Source of the DNA: Chthoniobacter flavus
Lineage (GTDB): Bacteria > Verrucomicrobiota > Verrucomicrobiia > Chthoniobacterales > Terrimicrobiaceae
Assembly: GCA_945860745.1 (NCBI GenBank)
Contig: CAMASH010000004.1
Location: 1-64,000 of the forward strand
DNA length: 64,000 nt
Reading direction: 5' to 3'
In this document: positions 18,951 through 27,270 of the stretch, in pieces
Position numbering within the stretch: position 1 is the stretch's first letter
How the letters are laid out: the number at the start of each line of letters is the position of its first letter
The notes under the pieces: generated by a model
What the model was told of the DNA's origin: nothing
Databases searched by the model: none
What the model saw: only the letters and a program-made list of their open reading frames with translations
Position numbers and translations under genes: made by a program

Positions 18951-19245
18951 TTAAATCAGAATAAGGACGGCGCGAGGATCTTTGGGCCTGCCAAGGCGCC
19001 TCCCATCCACTGAGGATTTGGCCACTACAACGGGGACGCCGGCTCTTCCTCCGGGTTTAAACTCCTTGGTCAGATCCCGGCAGCGGCGGCGCGAAGCCAG
19101 CGCGATGATTCCGACGATAGTAATAAGCACACCGAAAGCCCCTGGCAGCCAGAAAAGCGACTTCGCAAAGATCGCATTTTCATCGTGGCCCGATGCCGGC
19201 GGAGTTTTCGGTCAGGATGCCCTGCTTCAAGGGATTGGTGGTCAT
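18951..19245 (-). pseudogene. Remnant of a small stress-type protein joined to a membrane segment
   Basis: From ATG 19245 the frame reads MTTNPLKQGILTENSAGIG and stops at 19180-19182. I recognise this N-terminus from a small conserved protein that normally continues with a helical, charged domain, which is absent. In another frame the sequence continues DENAIFAKSLFWLPGAFGVL, ITIVGIIALASRRRCRD and then a basic tail to TAA 18951, giving one hydrophobic segment. Either one frameshifted small gene or a chimera of two remnants. It lies directly upstream of the sulfotransferase operon. Confidence 0.35.
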
Positions 19246-19263
19246 GGGATAAAGATCAACGAG

Positions 19264-19425
19264 TTAGTTATTGTTGGAAGTCTTTTGCGGGCTGCCAGCT
19301 TGAGGAGTCGCACTGGATTTCAAGGCAGGGTTATCCAGCTTTTTAACTTTCGGACCACCAAGGGCCTGCTTGAGATCCCGGCGGAGTTGTCCCGGAGTTT
19401 TGGAAAAAGCAAATATTCTGCTCAT
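19264..19425 (-). CDS. Hypothetical small protein (53 aa), doubtful
   Basis: A 53-residue basic frame starting MSRIFAFSKTPGQLRRDLKQ and ending in a Ser/Asn-rich tail. No family is recognised. It is listed because the surrounding 500 bases are otherwise occupied by remnants and it has an ATG and a plausible amphipathic start; it may equally be non-coding. Confidence 0.2.
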   Translation of the reverse strand: MSRIFAFSKTPGQLRRDLKQALGGPKVKKLDNPALKSSATPQAGSPQKTSNNN

Positions 19426-19475
19426 GGAAAATGCGGGAGCCTGTTCGTTTGTTTTGAGTGGAAGATTCCCGCTGA

Positions 19476-19631
19476 TCAGATTCTTCCCAGCCCCAGCAGG
19501 ATCACGAGAATGACGAGTTCCAGACCCAGTCCGCCGGTCGGACTGTAGCACCAGTTTTCGCGGTGCAGCCCATACGGGAGGGCCCCGAGCAACAGCAGAA
19601 CGAGAAGAACGATCAGGATCGTGCCTAACAT
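19476..19631 (-). CDS. DUF3309 family small membrane protein
   Basis: A 51-residue peptide, almost entirely hydrophobic: MLGTILIVLLVLLLLGALPY, a short loop HRENWCYSPTGGLGLEL, then ILVILLGLGRI. This is the DUF3309 pattern (two helices around a tryptophan- and glycine-containing turn), small inner-membrane proteins of unknown function often linked with stress. The ATG at 19631 has an AAGGGA ribosome-binding sequence seven bases upstream. Confidence 0.8.
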   Translation of the reverse strand: MLGTILIVLLVLLLLGALPYGLHRENWCYSPTGGLGLELVILVILLGLGRI

Positions 19632-19696
19632 GGGATCCCTTTATTCATGATCGCAGGATAGTCCCTCCGTCAGGCCGTCCGCCATGGGGTCTTTCC

Positions 19697-20115
19697 CTAC
19701 TGTGACAGCGGCATCTTCGTAGCCGCCGTCGTAAGACGGTGGCAGATCCGCCAAGACAACTCCCAATACCCCGGATCATGAATCCGCAGATCGGGAAACC
19801 CCGGAATCACGCTCCCGCTGAAACGATACTCCGTCGCTGCCTCGCACAATCCTGCCCGGACCGGATTCTCAAGAATGTCGTGGCAGACTCCCGCAAAGGC
19901 ATCCTGTCTTTTCTCCTCCTCAGGCAAATCGTGATCGTAGCCCTGCTTCTGAAACCATCCCACCCTCAGCGCCGCTTCCAGGGGCTTTCGCAAAAACCGC
20001 GCCGCGAGATAAAGGTCGGCATCCTCGCGAACTCCGGCCAGCAGCAGATGCAGATGATCCGGCACGAGGCAATACGCTGCGCCCACACAGCCATGCCGTG
20101 CGCAGGCATGAACCA
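19697..20115 (-). pseudogene. REP-associated tyrosine transposase (RAYT), N-terminally truncated
   Basis: The C-terminal two thirds of a Y1/HUH transposase: AYCLVPDHLHLLLAGV carries the HxH metal motif (HLH), followed by ARFLRKPLEAALRVG, YDHDLPEEEKRQDAFAGVCH, DILENPVRAGL and TEYRFSGSVIPGFPDLR, all typical of RAYTs that mobilise REP palindromes. The usual N-terminus is missing; the frame instead runs into MFS-transporter remnant sequence at about 20116. The last acidic and tyrosine-containing segment cannot be judged for activity. Confidence 0.65.
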
Positions 20116-20305
20116 TCACTCCCCGACCATCAAAATCGCCGCGAATACCACCATGCGTTTGCGTCCGATCACATCCGCCAACACGCCAGACGGAACTTCC
20201 AGCGTCAGGATCGCCACCGCCCAAGCCACGTTCCGCAGCGAATACTGCTCCAGTGTCAGCCCCAGATCGAGAACCAGAATCCCAGGCGCTGAAGAAATCG
20301 GTTTT
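20116..20305 (-). pseudogene. MFS transporter fragment
   Basis: Reading leftwards, LDLGLTLEQYSLRNVAWAVA, ILTLEVPSGVLADVIGRKRM and VVFAAILMVGE match the first helices and the GxLaDxxGRrr loop of major facilitator transporters, ending at TGA 20116-20118 where transposase remnant sequence takes over. Only about 60 codons survive, so it is a decayed piece, probably truncated by the neighbouring RAYT event. Confidence 0.6.
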
Positions 20306-20355
20306 CCGCGTGATTAGGCTGTGAACTTTCTACCTCTCCCGGCTAAACTCACGCG

Positions 20356-20979
20356 ATGAAACTTTTGCCGCAGATCCGGTGGGCTGGATTCGGATGGGTG
20401 CTTTTGCTCGCTGCCTGTTCTGCGCCGGAGCAGAAACCGAACACCGGCAGTGGTTCAGCAAACTGGAAAATCACCCCCGATTCCGCCGGGCCCGTGCGGT
20501 TGGGCATGACAGCCGCGGAAGCCGCCGCCGCCTTGAGGCCTTCCTCCCGGGTGACCAGCCCGTCCGATCAACTCCCGATGATCATCAACTCCCAGTTCGT
20601 CGTTTGGGATGCCGCGGGAACAAAACTGATGGAGTTCCTGATGGCCGATGCCCTCAAACCCAACCGGCCAGGGAATACCATCGCAACCATCATGGCCGCG
20701 AGCCCACGCTTGGCCACGGCGGAGGGAGTGACACCCGGCATGACCATTGAGGCCGCGGCGGCGGTCTACGGCCCGGCCATGTTGAGAAAAAGCGCAGAAG
20801 AAGGTTTCGGTGGCGAATGGGTGTCCTTCGCCCGCGCACCGTTCGGACTGCGTTTTTCGGTTTCCGGTCCCCAGGGCGGACAGGCGGGCCTGTATGCACC
20901 CTCGACCTTCCAAAGCGCGAACCACGTCCCCGGCGCCCTGATCCACACCATCGAGATCGGGCGTCCGTTTCTCAATTAA
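20356..20979 (+). CDS. Hypothetical lipoprotein
   Basis: A 207-residue predicted lipoprotein with signal FGWVLLLAAC and lipobox Cys at about residue 21. Two similar segments, GPVRLGMTAAEAAAAL (about 45-60) and EGVTPGMTIEAAAAVYGP (about 123-140), look like an internal repeat of a small alpha/beta unit, and the end (GALIHTIEIGRPF) is a conserved-looking strand. No named family recognised with confidence. It may be an envelope-associated binding or assembly protein (inference). Confidence 0.75.
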   Translation: MKLLPQIRWAGFGWVLLLAACSAPEQKPNTGSGSANWKITPDSAGPVRLGMTAAEAAAALRPSSRVTSPSDQLPMIINSQFVVWDAAGTKLMEFLMADALKPNRPGNTIATIMAASPRLATAEGVTPGMTIEAAAAVYGPAMLRKSAEEGFGGEWVSFARAPFGLRFSVSGPQGGQAGLYAPSTFQSANHVPGALIHTIEIGRPFLN

Positions 20980-20997
20980 CACTGCAGCGAAATCGCA

Positions 20998-21345
20998 ATG
21001 AAAGTCGAACGGGTCAAATACATCATCTGGGCGGCGGACATGAACCGCGCTGTGGCATTCTATGTGAAGGTCTTCGGCGGGACCGTGCTGAAGCAAAATG
21101 ACGTCATTAGCGAGGTGTCGGTCTGTGAAGGCCTCATCGGAATCCATGGCGGCGGCGAAGGCGCGCGGACCTGGACGGGCCTGAGCTTTCAGGTGCCGGA
21201 TGTGATCGCCGGGGCCGCGGAGATCGTGGCGGCGGGCGGACACCTTGTGCGGGAACCCCAGCCCGAGAACGGCGAACCGCCGCATCTGGCCATGTGTGTG
21301 GACACCGAGGGCAACGAGATCATGCTTTCGCGCAAACGGCATTAG
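20998..21345 (+). CDS. VOC/glyoxalase superfamily protein
   Basis: A 115-residue single-domain VOC protein: VKYIIWAADMNRAVAFYVKV near the start, FGGTVLKQN, then HLAMCVDTEGNEIMLSRK at the end, the usual betaalphabetabetabeta pair with a metal-binding DxEGN ending. Members include glyoxalase I, dioxygenases and resistance proteins; the reaction here is unknown. It starts 18 bases after the lipoprotein gene and may be co-transcribed. Confidence 0.85.
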   Translation: MKVERVKYIIWAADMNRAVAFYVKVFGGTVLKQNDVISEVSVCEGLIGIHGGGEGARTWTGLSFQVPDVIAGAAEIVAAGGHLVREPQPENGEPPHLAMCVDTEGNEIMLSRKRH

Positions 21346-21406
21346 CCGTCCCAGGCCCTCCCCGCCGGGCTTGACTCCGCCGCGGGCCGTCACAAAATCC
21401 GCCGCC

Positions 21407-22490
21407 ATGCAAACCTTGGTTCCGTTGGTGCTGTTTTTTGTTTAGGTGCTCGGGGAGGCCCATGCGCAAAAAATCCGCGTAGTCCCCCACGACATCGAGC
21501 CGTTCTCGTTTGACCGGGACGCCCGCCGCACCGGCTTCGCCATGGAACTGTGGGACGCCGTCGCGCGGGAATTGAAACTCGAATACGACACGACCCCGTC
21601 GGCAGCGCGAAGGAAATGGTGGCCGCGCTGGAAAACACATCCGCCGATGTCGCGGTGGGGGCACTCAGCATCACGACCGAGCGCAAGAAGGCGATCGATT
21701 TTTCGCAGCCGTTTTACGAATCGGGTTTGCAGATTCTCGTCTCGCAAAAAGGCGGCGGCATCCCGGACACAATCCGGTCATTGCTGCGGAATTTCCTCAG
21801 CTGGCGGCTGCTCGCGGGATTCGCCGCGGCCCTCATCATCAGGTTCATCATTTCGCATCTGGTCTGGATGTACGAACATCCGGTCAACGAGGAAATGTGG
21901 CCTCGCTCCTCTCTCACCGGCATCGGGGAGTCCCTCGGGTGGACGCTGAGTATTTTTCTGGTCGGCGGCGTGGACACCAAGGGCCGGTCGGCCTGGGCGG
22001 GCGCATCGCCGCGACGATCTGGATGCTGGCCTGCGTGATTGCGGTCCCCCTCCTCACCGCTTCGCTCAGCGCCGTGCTGACGGTGAATTCCCTGGCCAGC
22101 GACATGAGGGGACCCAACGACCTGCCCGGCCAAAAGGTCGCCACCATCGCCGGCAGTGCCTCCGAAACCTGGTTGGAAAAACTGGGGGAACCGGGCGGGG
22201 CGCGGGTCAGCGTGCGGGTCTTTCCGAACATCCCGGCGGGCCTCGACGCGCTGAAGAATGGCGAGGTGACGGCCGTGGTCTTCGACGCGCCCGTCCTCCG
22301 ATATTACGTGAACAAACTCGGACCGGACCAGTTCGCCCTCGCCGGCGGGCTTTTCGAGCGGAACAACTACAGCTTCGGACTCCAGCAGGAAAACGCCTTG
22401 CGGGAGCGAATCAATTTGGCGCTCCTGAATCTGAATGAAACCGGATTTACCGACAGCCTGAAAAAAACGTGTGTCGGCGAGAAGAACTGA
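21407..22490 (+). pseudogene. Glutamate-receptor-like (GluR0-type) channel, multiply disrupted
   Basis: Three frames together spell one gene. A signal peptide (MQTLVPLVLFFV) ends in an in-frame TAG at 21443-21445. The first half of the solute-binding domain follows (KIRVVPHDIEPFSFD, GFAMELWDAVARELKLEY). After a frameshift near 21600 come KEMVAALENTSADVAVGALS, ITTERKKAIDFSQPFYES, a membrane helix, and a pore-like IFLVGGVDTKG. After a second shift near 21985 come the last helix and the second lobe (GSASETWLEKLGEPG, AVVFDAPVLRYYV). The order ligand lobe, helix-pore-helix, ligand lobe is the bacterial ionotropic glutamate receptor design. Confidence 0.75.
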
Positions 22491-22502
22491 TTTCGCGCCC
22501 TC

Positions 22503-22690
22503 CCACGGAATCACCGTGCCTTCCTTGACGAAGCCGCCTGGCCGGGTTCGCGGAGCCTCGAGAGCCAGCCAGACGAGCGTGTCCGCCCCCTCTTCGGGTG
22601 GAAGCGGGCCCTCGGGTCCGCCCATTTCCGTGCGGCACCAGCCGGGACAAAACCCCCACAATTCAAGGGCAATCCATGGTTCGCAATCAC
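22503..22690 (-). pseudogene. Short-chain dehydrogenase C-terminal remnant
   Basis: Reading leftwards, the frame contains FCPGWCRTEMGGPEGPLPPE and EGADTLVWLALEAPRTRPGG ending FVKEGTVIPW, the standard C-terminus of SDR-family carbonyl reductases (cPGWvrTdMGG..a..peegAdt.vwLA). The Rossmann part and catalytic YxxxK are missing and the frame before this is unlike the family. Converges with the channel pseudogene. Confidence 0.55.
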
Positions 22691-22797
22691 CCCGTCGCTG
22701 AAGGCTTTCGAGCCAGTTCTTCTGCTTCCCGCCATGCCAGGCGGGAAAGCGCGCGGCGCGCCATGGCAACCACGCCCGGCCGGGCCATGCACGTCGT

Positions 22798-24312
22798 CTA
22801 GCGAATGCCAATCAGGAAAAGCAGATTGAGTCCCAGCGCGAAAAGCAAGGCTCCCAAAAAGATGCAGACCGGCAGGGTCAGCACCCAGGCCATGAGAATA
22901 TTGCGCAGGGTGTCCATTTGCAGGCCCGATTTATTGGCCGCCATCGTGCCGGCAATGCCGGAGGAAAGGACATGGGTCGTGCTGACCGGCAAGCCGAAGT
23001 GGTCGGCCGCGAGGATCGTTCCCATGGCCACAAACTCGGCGGCGGCGCCCTGGCCGTAGGTCAGATGGGATTTGCCGATTTTTTCGCCCACCGTCACGAC
23101 GATGCGCTTGTAGCCGATCATGGTGCCGAGACCCAGGGAGATCGCAACGGCGTATTTCACCCAGAGGGGGATGTAGTTGGTCAGCATGTCCACGTTGGTG
23201 CTGAAATCCACCTCGGCCTTTTTCGCAACGGGATCGGTCAGGGCGCCGGTCTTGTTCAGCTTCTTGATGGCCGAGGAAACCAGGTAAAAATCCGTCCGCA
23301 GGTCCCGGCGGGAAGCTTCCGGCAAATCCTGGAACGTCCCGGAATCTTTCAAGGCGGCGGCGATGCCGTCGGACTTGCGGGCCAGCGCGGCATAGGTCGA
23401 AGGGGTGAGCGTTCCATTGGTTTTCAGATAGGCCGAGATTTCCTTGGTGGAATCGACCTCCGCGTCCGCCGGGGTGGCTCCGGCGGCGGACTTGGAAAAG
23501 ATTCCGCCTAGTTCGAGAGCGGAGACGGCGACCTGACGCACCGCGTCGTTCGGGGCATCCATTTTCAAGGCGTAGATGCCAGGAAGAATTCCCACCAGGA
23601 TCAGCACAATCAAGCCCATGCCTTTTTGCCCATCATTGGAGCCGTGCGCAAAACTCACACCCGTGCAGGTAAAGAGAAGAATAATCCGAATCCACCACGG
23701 CGGCGGGGCCTTTCCTTCGGGAGCTTTGTAGAGGCTGGGATTCTTAACCAGCACCTTGATCAGAAGAAACAGGACGCCAGCGCAGACAAAGCCGACCACC
23801 GGGGAGATGAGCAACGCCAGGCCGACTTCCTTGGCCTTCGCCCAGTTGACCCCGGAACCGAATGCGTAGATGCCGCCTTGCATCATGGAATTGGCCAGAC
23901 CGACGCCCATGATTGAACCAATCAGAGTGTGCGAGCTGGAAGCGGGCAGGCCGAAATACCAGGTGCCGAGATTCCAAGTGATAGCGGAAAGCAACAGGGC
24001 AAAGACCATAGCGAAACCCGCGGTGGAACCGATGTTGATCACCAATTCCACCGGCAAAAGAGCCACAATGCCAAAGGCCACCGCGCCCGAGGAGGTCAGC
24101 ACGCCGATGAGATTCCAGAGGCCGGACCACACGACGGCCGGAGTCGCTTTCAGGGTATTGGTATAGATGACCGTGGCCACGGCATTGGCCGTATCGTGGA
24201 AGCCGTTGACGAACTCAAAACTCAAGGCCAGCCCGACGGCCAGGACCAGAAAGACAATCGTCAGAACTGTCGGCGCGGTGAATGTGCTGGTTGCGGCAAG
24301 AAAGAAATCCAT
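22798..24312 (-). CDS. pit: Inorganic phosphate transporter, PiT family
   Basis: A 504-residue inner-membrane transporter, phosphate:H+ or Na+ symport. Both PiT signature repeats are present: FEFVNGFHDTANAVATVIYT near residue 32 and ADHFGLPVSTTHVLSSGIAG near 435, with a second ..AHGSNDGQKGMG in the middle. A soluble insert of about 130 residues (roughly 255-385) sits between the two halves, larger than in E. coli PitA. ATG 24312 follows a leader with a candidate Pho box, suggesting phosphate-responsive expression. Confidence 0.95.
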   Translation of the reverse strand: MDFFLAATSTFTAPTVLTIVFLVLAVGLALSFEFVNGFHDTANAVATVIYTNTLKATPAVVWSGLWNLIGVLTSSGAVAFGIVALLPVELVINIGSTAGFAMVFALLLSAITWNLGTWYFGLPASSSHTLIGSIMGVGLANSMMQGGIYAFGSGVNWAKAKEVGLALLISPVVGFVCAGVLFLLIKVLVKNPSLYKAPEGKAPPPWWIRIILLFTCTGVSFAHGSNDGQKGMGLIVLILVGILPGIYALKMDAPNDAVRQVAVSALELGGIFSKSAAGATPADAEVDSTKEISAYLKTNGTLTPSTYAALARKSDGIAAALKDSGTFQDLPEASRRDLRTDFYLVSSAIKKLNKTGALTDPVAKKAEVDFSTNVDMLTNYIPLWVKYAVAISLGLGTMIGYKRIVVTVGEKIGKSHLTYGQGAAAEFVAMGTILAADHFGLPVSTTHVLSSGIAGTMAANKSGLQMDTLRNILMAWVLTLPVCIFLGALLFALGLNLLFLIGIR

Positions 24313-24370
24313 CTCGAATAAGGCAGAAAGAGGTAATTAGCAGCTCCCTACACAGAAAAAGGATGTTTCA

Positions 24371-24388
24371 TGTAACATATTCGTAACA
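24371..24388 (-). promoter_or_regulatory. Candidate Pho box upstream of pit
   Basis: On the minus strand, TGTTACG and TGTTACA are direct 7-base repeats separated by AATA, the exact 7+4+7 architecture of PhoB boxes (consensus-like TGTCATA). It lies 59-76 bases upstream of the pit ATG. One site only; binding is inferred from layout and from the target gene. Confidence 0.5.
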
Positions 24389-24457
24389 CTACACAAATCA
24401 TCCGATCGATCGTGCCCCGGCCCTCAGATACCGCCCAGGCGTTGCCTCAAGTCAAAA

Positions 24458-25873
24458 TGACACCGGGGCAGCAAAAAAGCAGGGATACGTTGACTCCTCA
24501 CTGATGACACTTGGGAGGGCTGGGGTTTCGCGTGGAAACGGCCCTCGGGAAAGAGCCCTCGGGCGACTGGAAGAGGGCCGTTTCCCCGTTCGCGATTTTC
24601 ACCCCTCCCGCTTCCCCTCTGCCGCGATTTTCAGTCGGCGTGCGCCCGGGGAGTTCAACCCCCGGCGCAGTTTCCGTTCGATGATCCGCTTCAGCTCGAA
24701 AGGATTGAGTGTGGCCTTGAGTGCTTCCATCTGCGCGATCTCTCCCGCATCGGCTTGTGCCCAGGCTTTGAGCCGATCGAAGGGCGTCAGGGGTTTGTCG
24801 TAGACACGCTTTCTGCGGCTCCCCACCACCTCGGTCCTCAGATGCTTCATCGCCGGGCAGAAGAAGTTGCGGAACTGGCTCCACTCTTTGGCGTAGAGCG
24901 CGTCCAGCAGTTCGGCCTGCTCCGGCTCACCCAGCCGCCCGTAGCCTACCAGTTGCCTCACGTGGGTCTCCCGGTTTGCCGGGACTCCACCCGCGCATTG
25001 TCGTTCTTGTGGTCGGGCCGCGATCGGGTGAACTCCACCGGCACCGCGCGGCCTTCGAAAGAGTCCTTCCTGTGCCAGTTCAGGAACTCCCCGCCGTTGT
25101 CGCTGTCGAAGCCCAGGACCGCGAACGGCAACGCCGCCTCGACCTGCGCCACCCGCTCCCGAACCCCGTGCCGGCCTTTGTTCCAGACCGCCCGGGTCTC
25201 CGTCCCCTGCGTGTGCACGTCGGTCGTGGTCAGGCTCCCGCAGAAGTCGCCGGACATCGATTCCCCGCAGTGGGCCACCGTGTCCGCCTCAATCCAGCCA
25301 GGGCCTGCCACGTCCCAGTGCCCGGTGCGCACGGGCACCATCTTGCGCAGCAGCGAACCGGGACAGTTGCCACACCGCCGGCGACTCCCCAACGCCACCC
25401 GGCACGGGGCCAAGAGCCGGTCCATCGTCGCCGCGCTCGGGGAAAGCACCCGACCGCGAAGCCCCGCTTCCAAGATGCCCTGCTCGGCTTCGAAATGCGG
25501 CAGCCAAAGCCCCACCAACGCTTTGAGCCGCTTCCGGCACGGTTGCCATCCCAATCACCTTCAATACCTGTCTCTCCGCATCCCCAGAGCGACGCCTCGG
25601 ACCTCCCCTGCGAGCCTTCTCCGCCCCAGCGACTGGCAGCTTTCCCCCCGGCACTTTGATCGCGTGTTTGCGACCGTAGCCGCACATCTCACAGACCTCG
25701 TCGATCAGCTTTCCTCGCCCCAACCGCCCCCGCCGCACAGAGCCTTCCCGCATCTTTATCAGCATTTCCCGCGTCGTGTTCCGGCTCATTTGTGATGACG
25801 TCTCCCCCGGATGTCATCAGTTGTGAGGCAACGTATCAATACGGACCCTCCCCCCATGACTCCTCCGGTGTCA
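24458..25873. mobile_element. Insertion sequence, about 1.4 kb, with terminal inverted repeats
   Basis: The ends start TGACACCGG (24458) and, inverted, at 25867-25873. Further in, both ends share GATACGTTG and CTGATGACA..GGGAG, so each terminus carries two transposase-binding-like repeats. At the right end TGATGAC and GTCATCA (25796-25823) also form a local palindrome. The body holds a broken integrase-type transposase on the minus strand. No clear target duplication is visible; the element separates pit from the helicase gene. Confidence 0.7.
24599..25789 (-). pseudogene. Integrase-core (DDE) transposase, two frameshifts
   Basis: From ATG 25789: MSRNTTREMLIKMREGSVRR and CEMCGYGRKHAIKV form the N-terminal helix-turn-helix of ISNCY/IS481-like transposases. 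The frame changes near 25555 to KRLKALVGLWLPHFEAEQG and then the catalytic core GPGWIEADTVAHCGESMSGD (first Asp), AVLGFDSDNGGEFLN (second Asp) and ending RPDHKNDNARVE (Glu). It changes again near 24965 to ETHVRQLVGYGRLG and the C-terminal domain to 24599. The DDE residues are present, but the two frameshifts probably make it inactive. Confidence 0.7.
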
Positions 25874-25931
25874 TTTCATTTGAGTCAATTCGACTCGCGA
25901 GGAAACGGGCAAAAACCGCTTTTCCGGGGGG

Positions 25932-25968
25932 GGGAAGCAAGCGCTCTACCGCTGAGCTGATCGCGCGC
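25932..25968 (-). other. tRNA-like 5' half fragment
   Basis: Read on the minus strand, AGCTCAGCGGTAGAGCGC is a textbook tRNA D-arm, followed by TTGCTTCCC, like the first half of an anticodon arm. The 3' half of a tRNA is absent: what follows is a run of cytosines and unrelated sequence. It sits 60 bases outside the IS end. Probably a truncated tRNA relic or a chance D-arm; not a functional tRNA as read. Confidence 0.35.
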
Positions 25969-26018
25969 GAGGAGGTGTCTTCGTCAGTCCTTCGGACAAT
26001 TTCAAGTTTTCCCGCGGC

Positions 26019-27248
26019 CTACCTCCGCCGCTTGCGCGAGCCGCCAAAGGACGTGCCTTTGTGCGTGCGCACGCCTTTGGCGCCCTTGAGGGCGGCCGTG
26101 ACGGAGTCTTCGTTGAAAATGGCGGAGTAGATGTAGTCGAAATTGTCCAGCTTGAGGCGGGGCACTTTCTGGGCGATGAAGCGTTCGATGTCCTTCACAT
26201 GCGGGAGTTCCTCCGCGGTCATGATGGTGAAGGCGTCGCCCACATTCTGGGCGCGGCCGGTGCGGCCGATGCGGTGGACGTAATCCTCGGGATGCTGCGG
26301 GACATCGTAGTTGATCACGTGGCTCACGCCCGCGATGTCGATGCCGCGGGCGGCGATGTCGGTGGCGACCATCACTTCGTAGCGGCCGTTTTTGAAACCC
26401 TCCAGAGCCTCGACCCGTTCGATTTGGGTCCGGTTCGAATGCAGGACGGCGACGGAATGGTTCTGGGTTTTGAGCTGGCGGGCGATGCGGTCGGCCCCGT
26501 CCTTGGTCCGGCTGAAAATCAGAACGCTGTGAAAATCCGTCCGTTCGAGGAGCGCGATAAGGAGATCGAATTTCTGATCGGCCGCCACGGGATAGAGGGC
26601 GTGGTTGATGGTATCGGCCGGGGAACGCTGGGCTCCGATTTCGATTTTTTCGGGATTATTCAGACACCAGGCGGCGAGGCGTCCGATCTCATCCGGAACC
26701 GTGGCGGAGAAGAGCAGCGTTTGTCGCTTCTTGGGGCACTGCTCGACGATCCGGCGGACATCGGGCAGGAAGCCCATGTCGAGCATGCGGTCCACTTCGT
26801 CGAGCACCAGAACTTCCAACTTGGAAAGGTCGATCGTGCCCTGCTGGAGATGATCGAGCAGGCGGCCGGGGGTGGCGGCAATCACATCGCACCCGCTGGC
26901 GAGGGTTTCCTTTTGTTTGCCGTAGCCGACGCCGCCGTAAATGAGCGCCATCTCGAGATGCATGAAACGGGCAAAGTCGCGGAAGGCGGTTTCCACCTGC
27001 ATGGCCAGTTCGCGGGTGGGCTCGAGGATCAAACAGCGGGGGAGATGCTGGGGCGATTCCAGCCGGGAAAGAATGGGCAGCCCGAAGGCGGCGGTCTTGC
27101 CCGTCCCGGTCTGGGCCGAGGCAATCAGGTCATGTCCGGCCAGAATGACGGGAATGGCCCGTAACTGAATCGGCGAGGGATCAACATAACCCATGCGCTG
27201 AATTCCATGCAAAACCGAATCTGACAAACCGAGCTCTTGAAACGACAT
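26019..27248 (-). CDS. DEAD-box RNA helicase, RhlE-like
   Basis: A 409-residue ATP-dependent RNA helicase. Motifs: Q motif (DPSPIQLRAIP), Walker A AQTGTGKT (45-52), PTRELA, TPGR, a Walker B reading DEVD (150-153) instead of DEAD, SAT (181-183), ARGIDI, and HRIGRTGR. The tail is short and basic (GGSRKRRR). Family members unwind RNA in ribosome assembly and mRNA decay. The DEVD variant is found in a minority of homologues and keeps the metal-binding Asp-Glu. Confidence 0.93.
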   Translation of the reverse strand: MSFQELGLSDSVLHGIQRMGYVDPSPIQLRAIPVILAGHDLIASAQTGTGKTAAFGLPILSRLESPQHLPRCLILEPTRELAMQVETAFRDFARFMHLEMALIYGGVGYGKQKETLASGCDVIAATPGRLLDHLQQGTIDLSKLEVLVLDEVDRMLDMGFLPDVRRIVEQCPKKRQTLLFSATVPDEIGRLAAWCLNNPEKIEIGAQRSPADTINHALYPVAADQKFDLLIALLERTDFHSVLIFSRTKDGADRIARQLKTQNHSVAVLHSNRTQIERVEALEGFKNGRYEVMVATDIAARGIDIAGVSHVINYDVPQHPEDYVHRIGRTGRAQNVGDAFTIMTAEELPHVKDIERFIAQKVPRLKLDNFDYIYSAIFNEDSVTAALKGAKGVRTHKGTSFGGSRKRRR

Positions 27249-27270
27249 ATCCCCCCTTGGTTAGCAGCTT

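Noticed and set aside
18982..19548. 188-codon plus-strand frame
   Set aside because: No motif, and the minus strand holds better supported small genes and remnants there.
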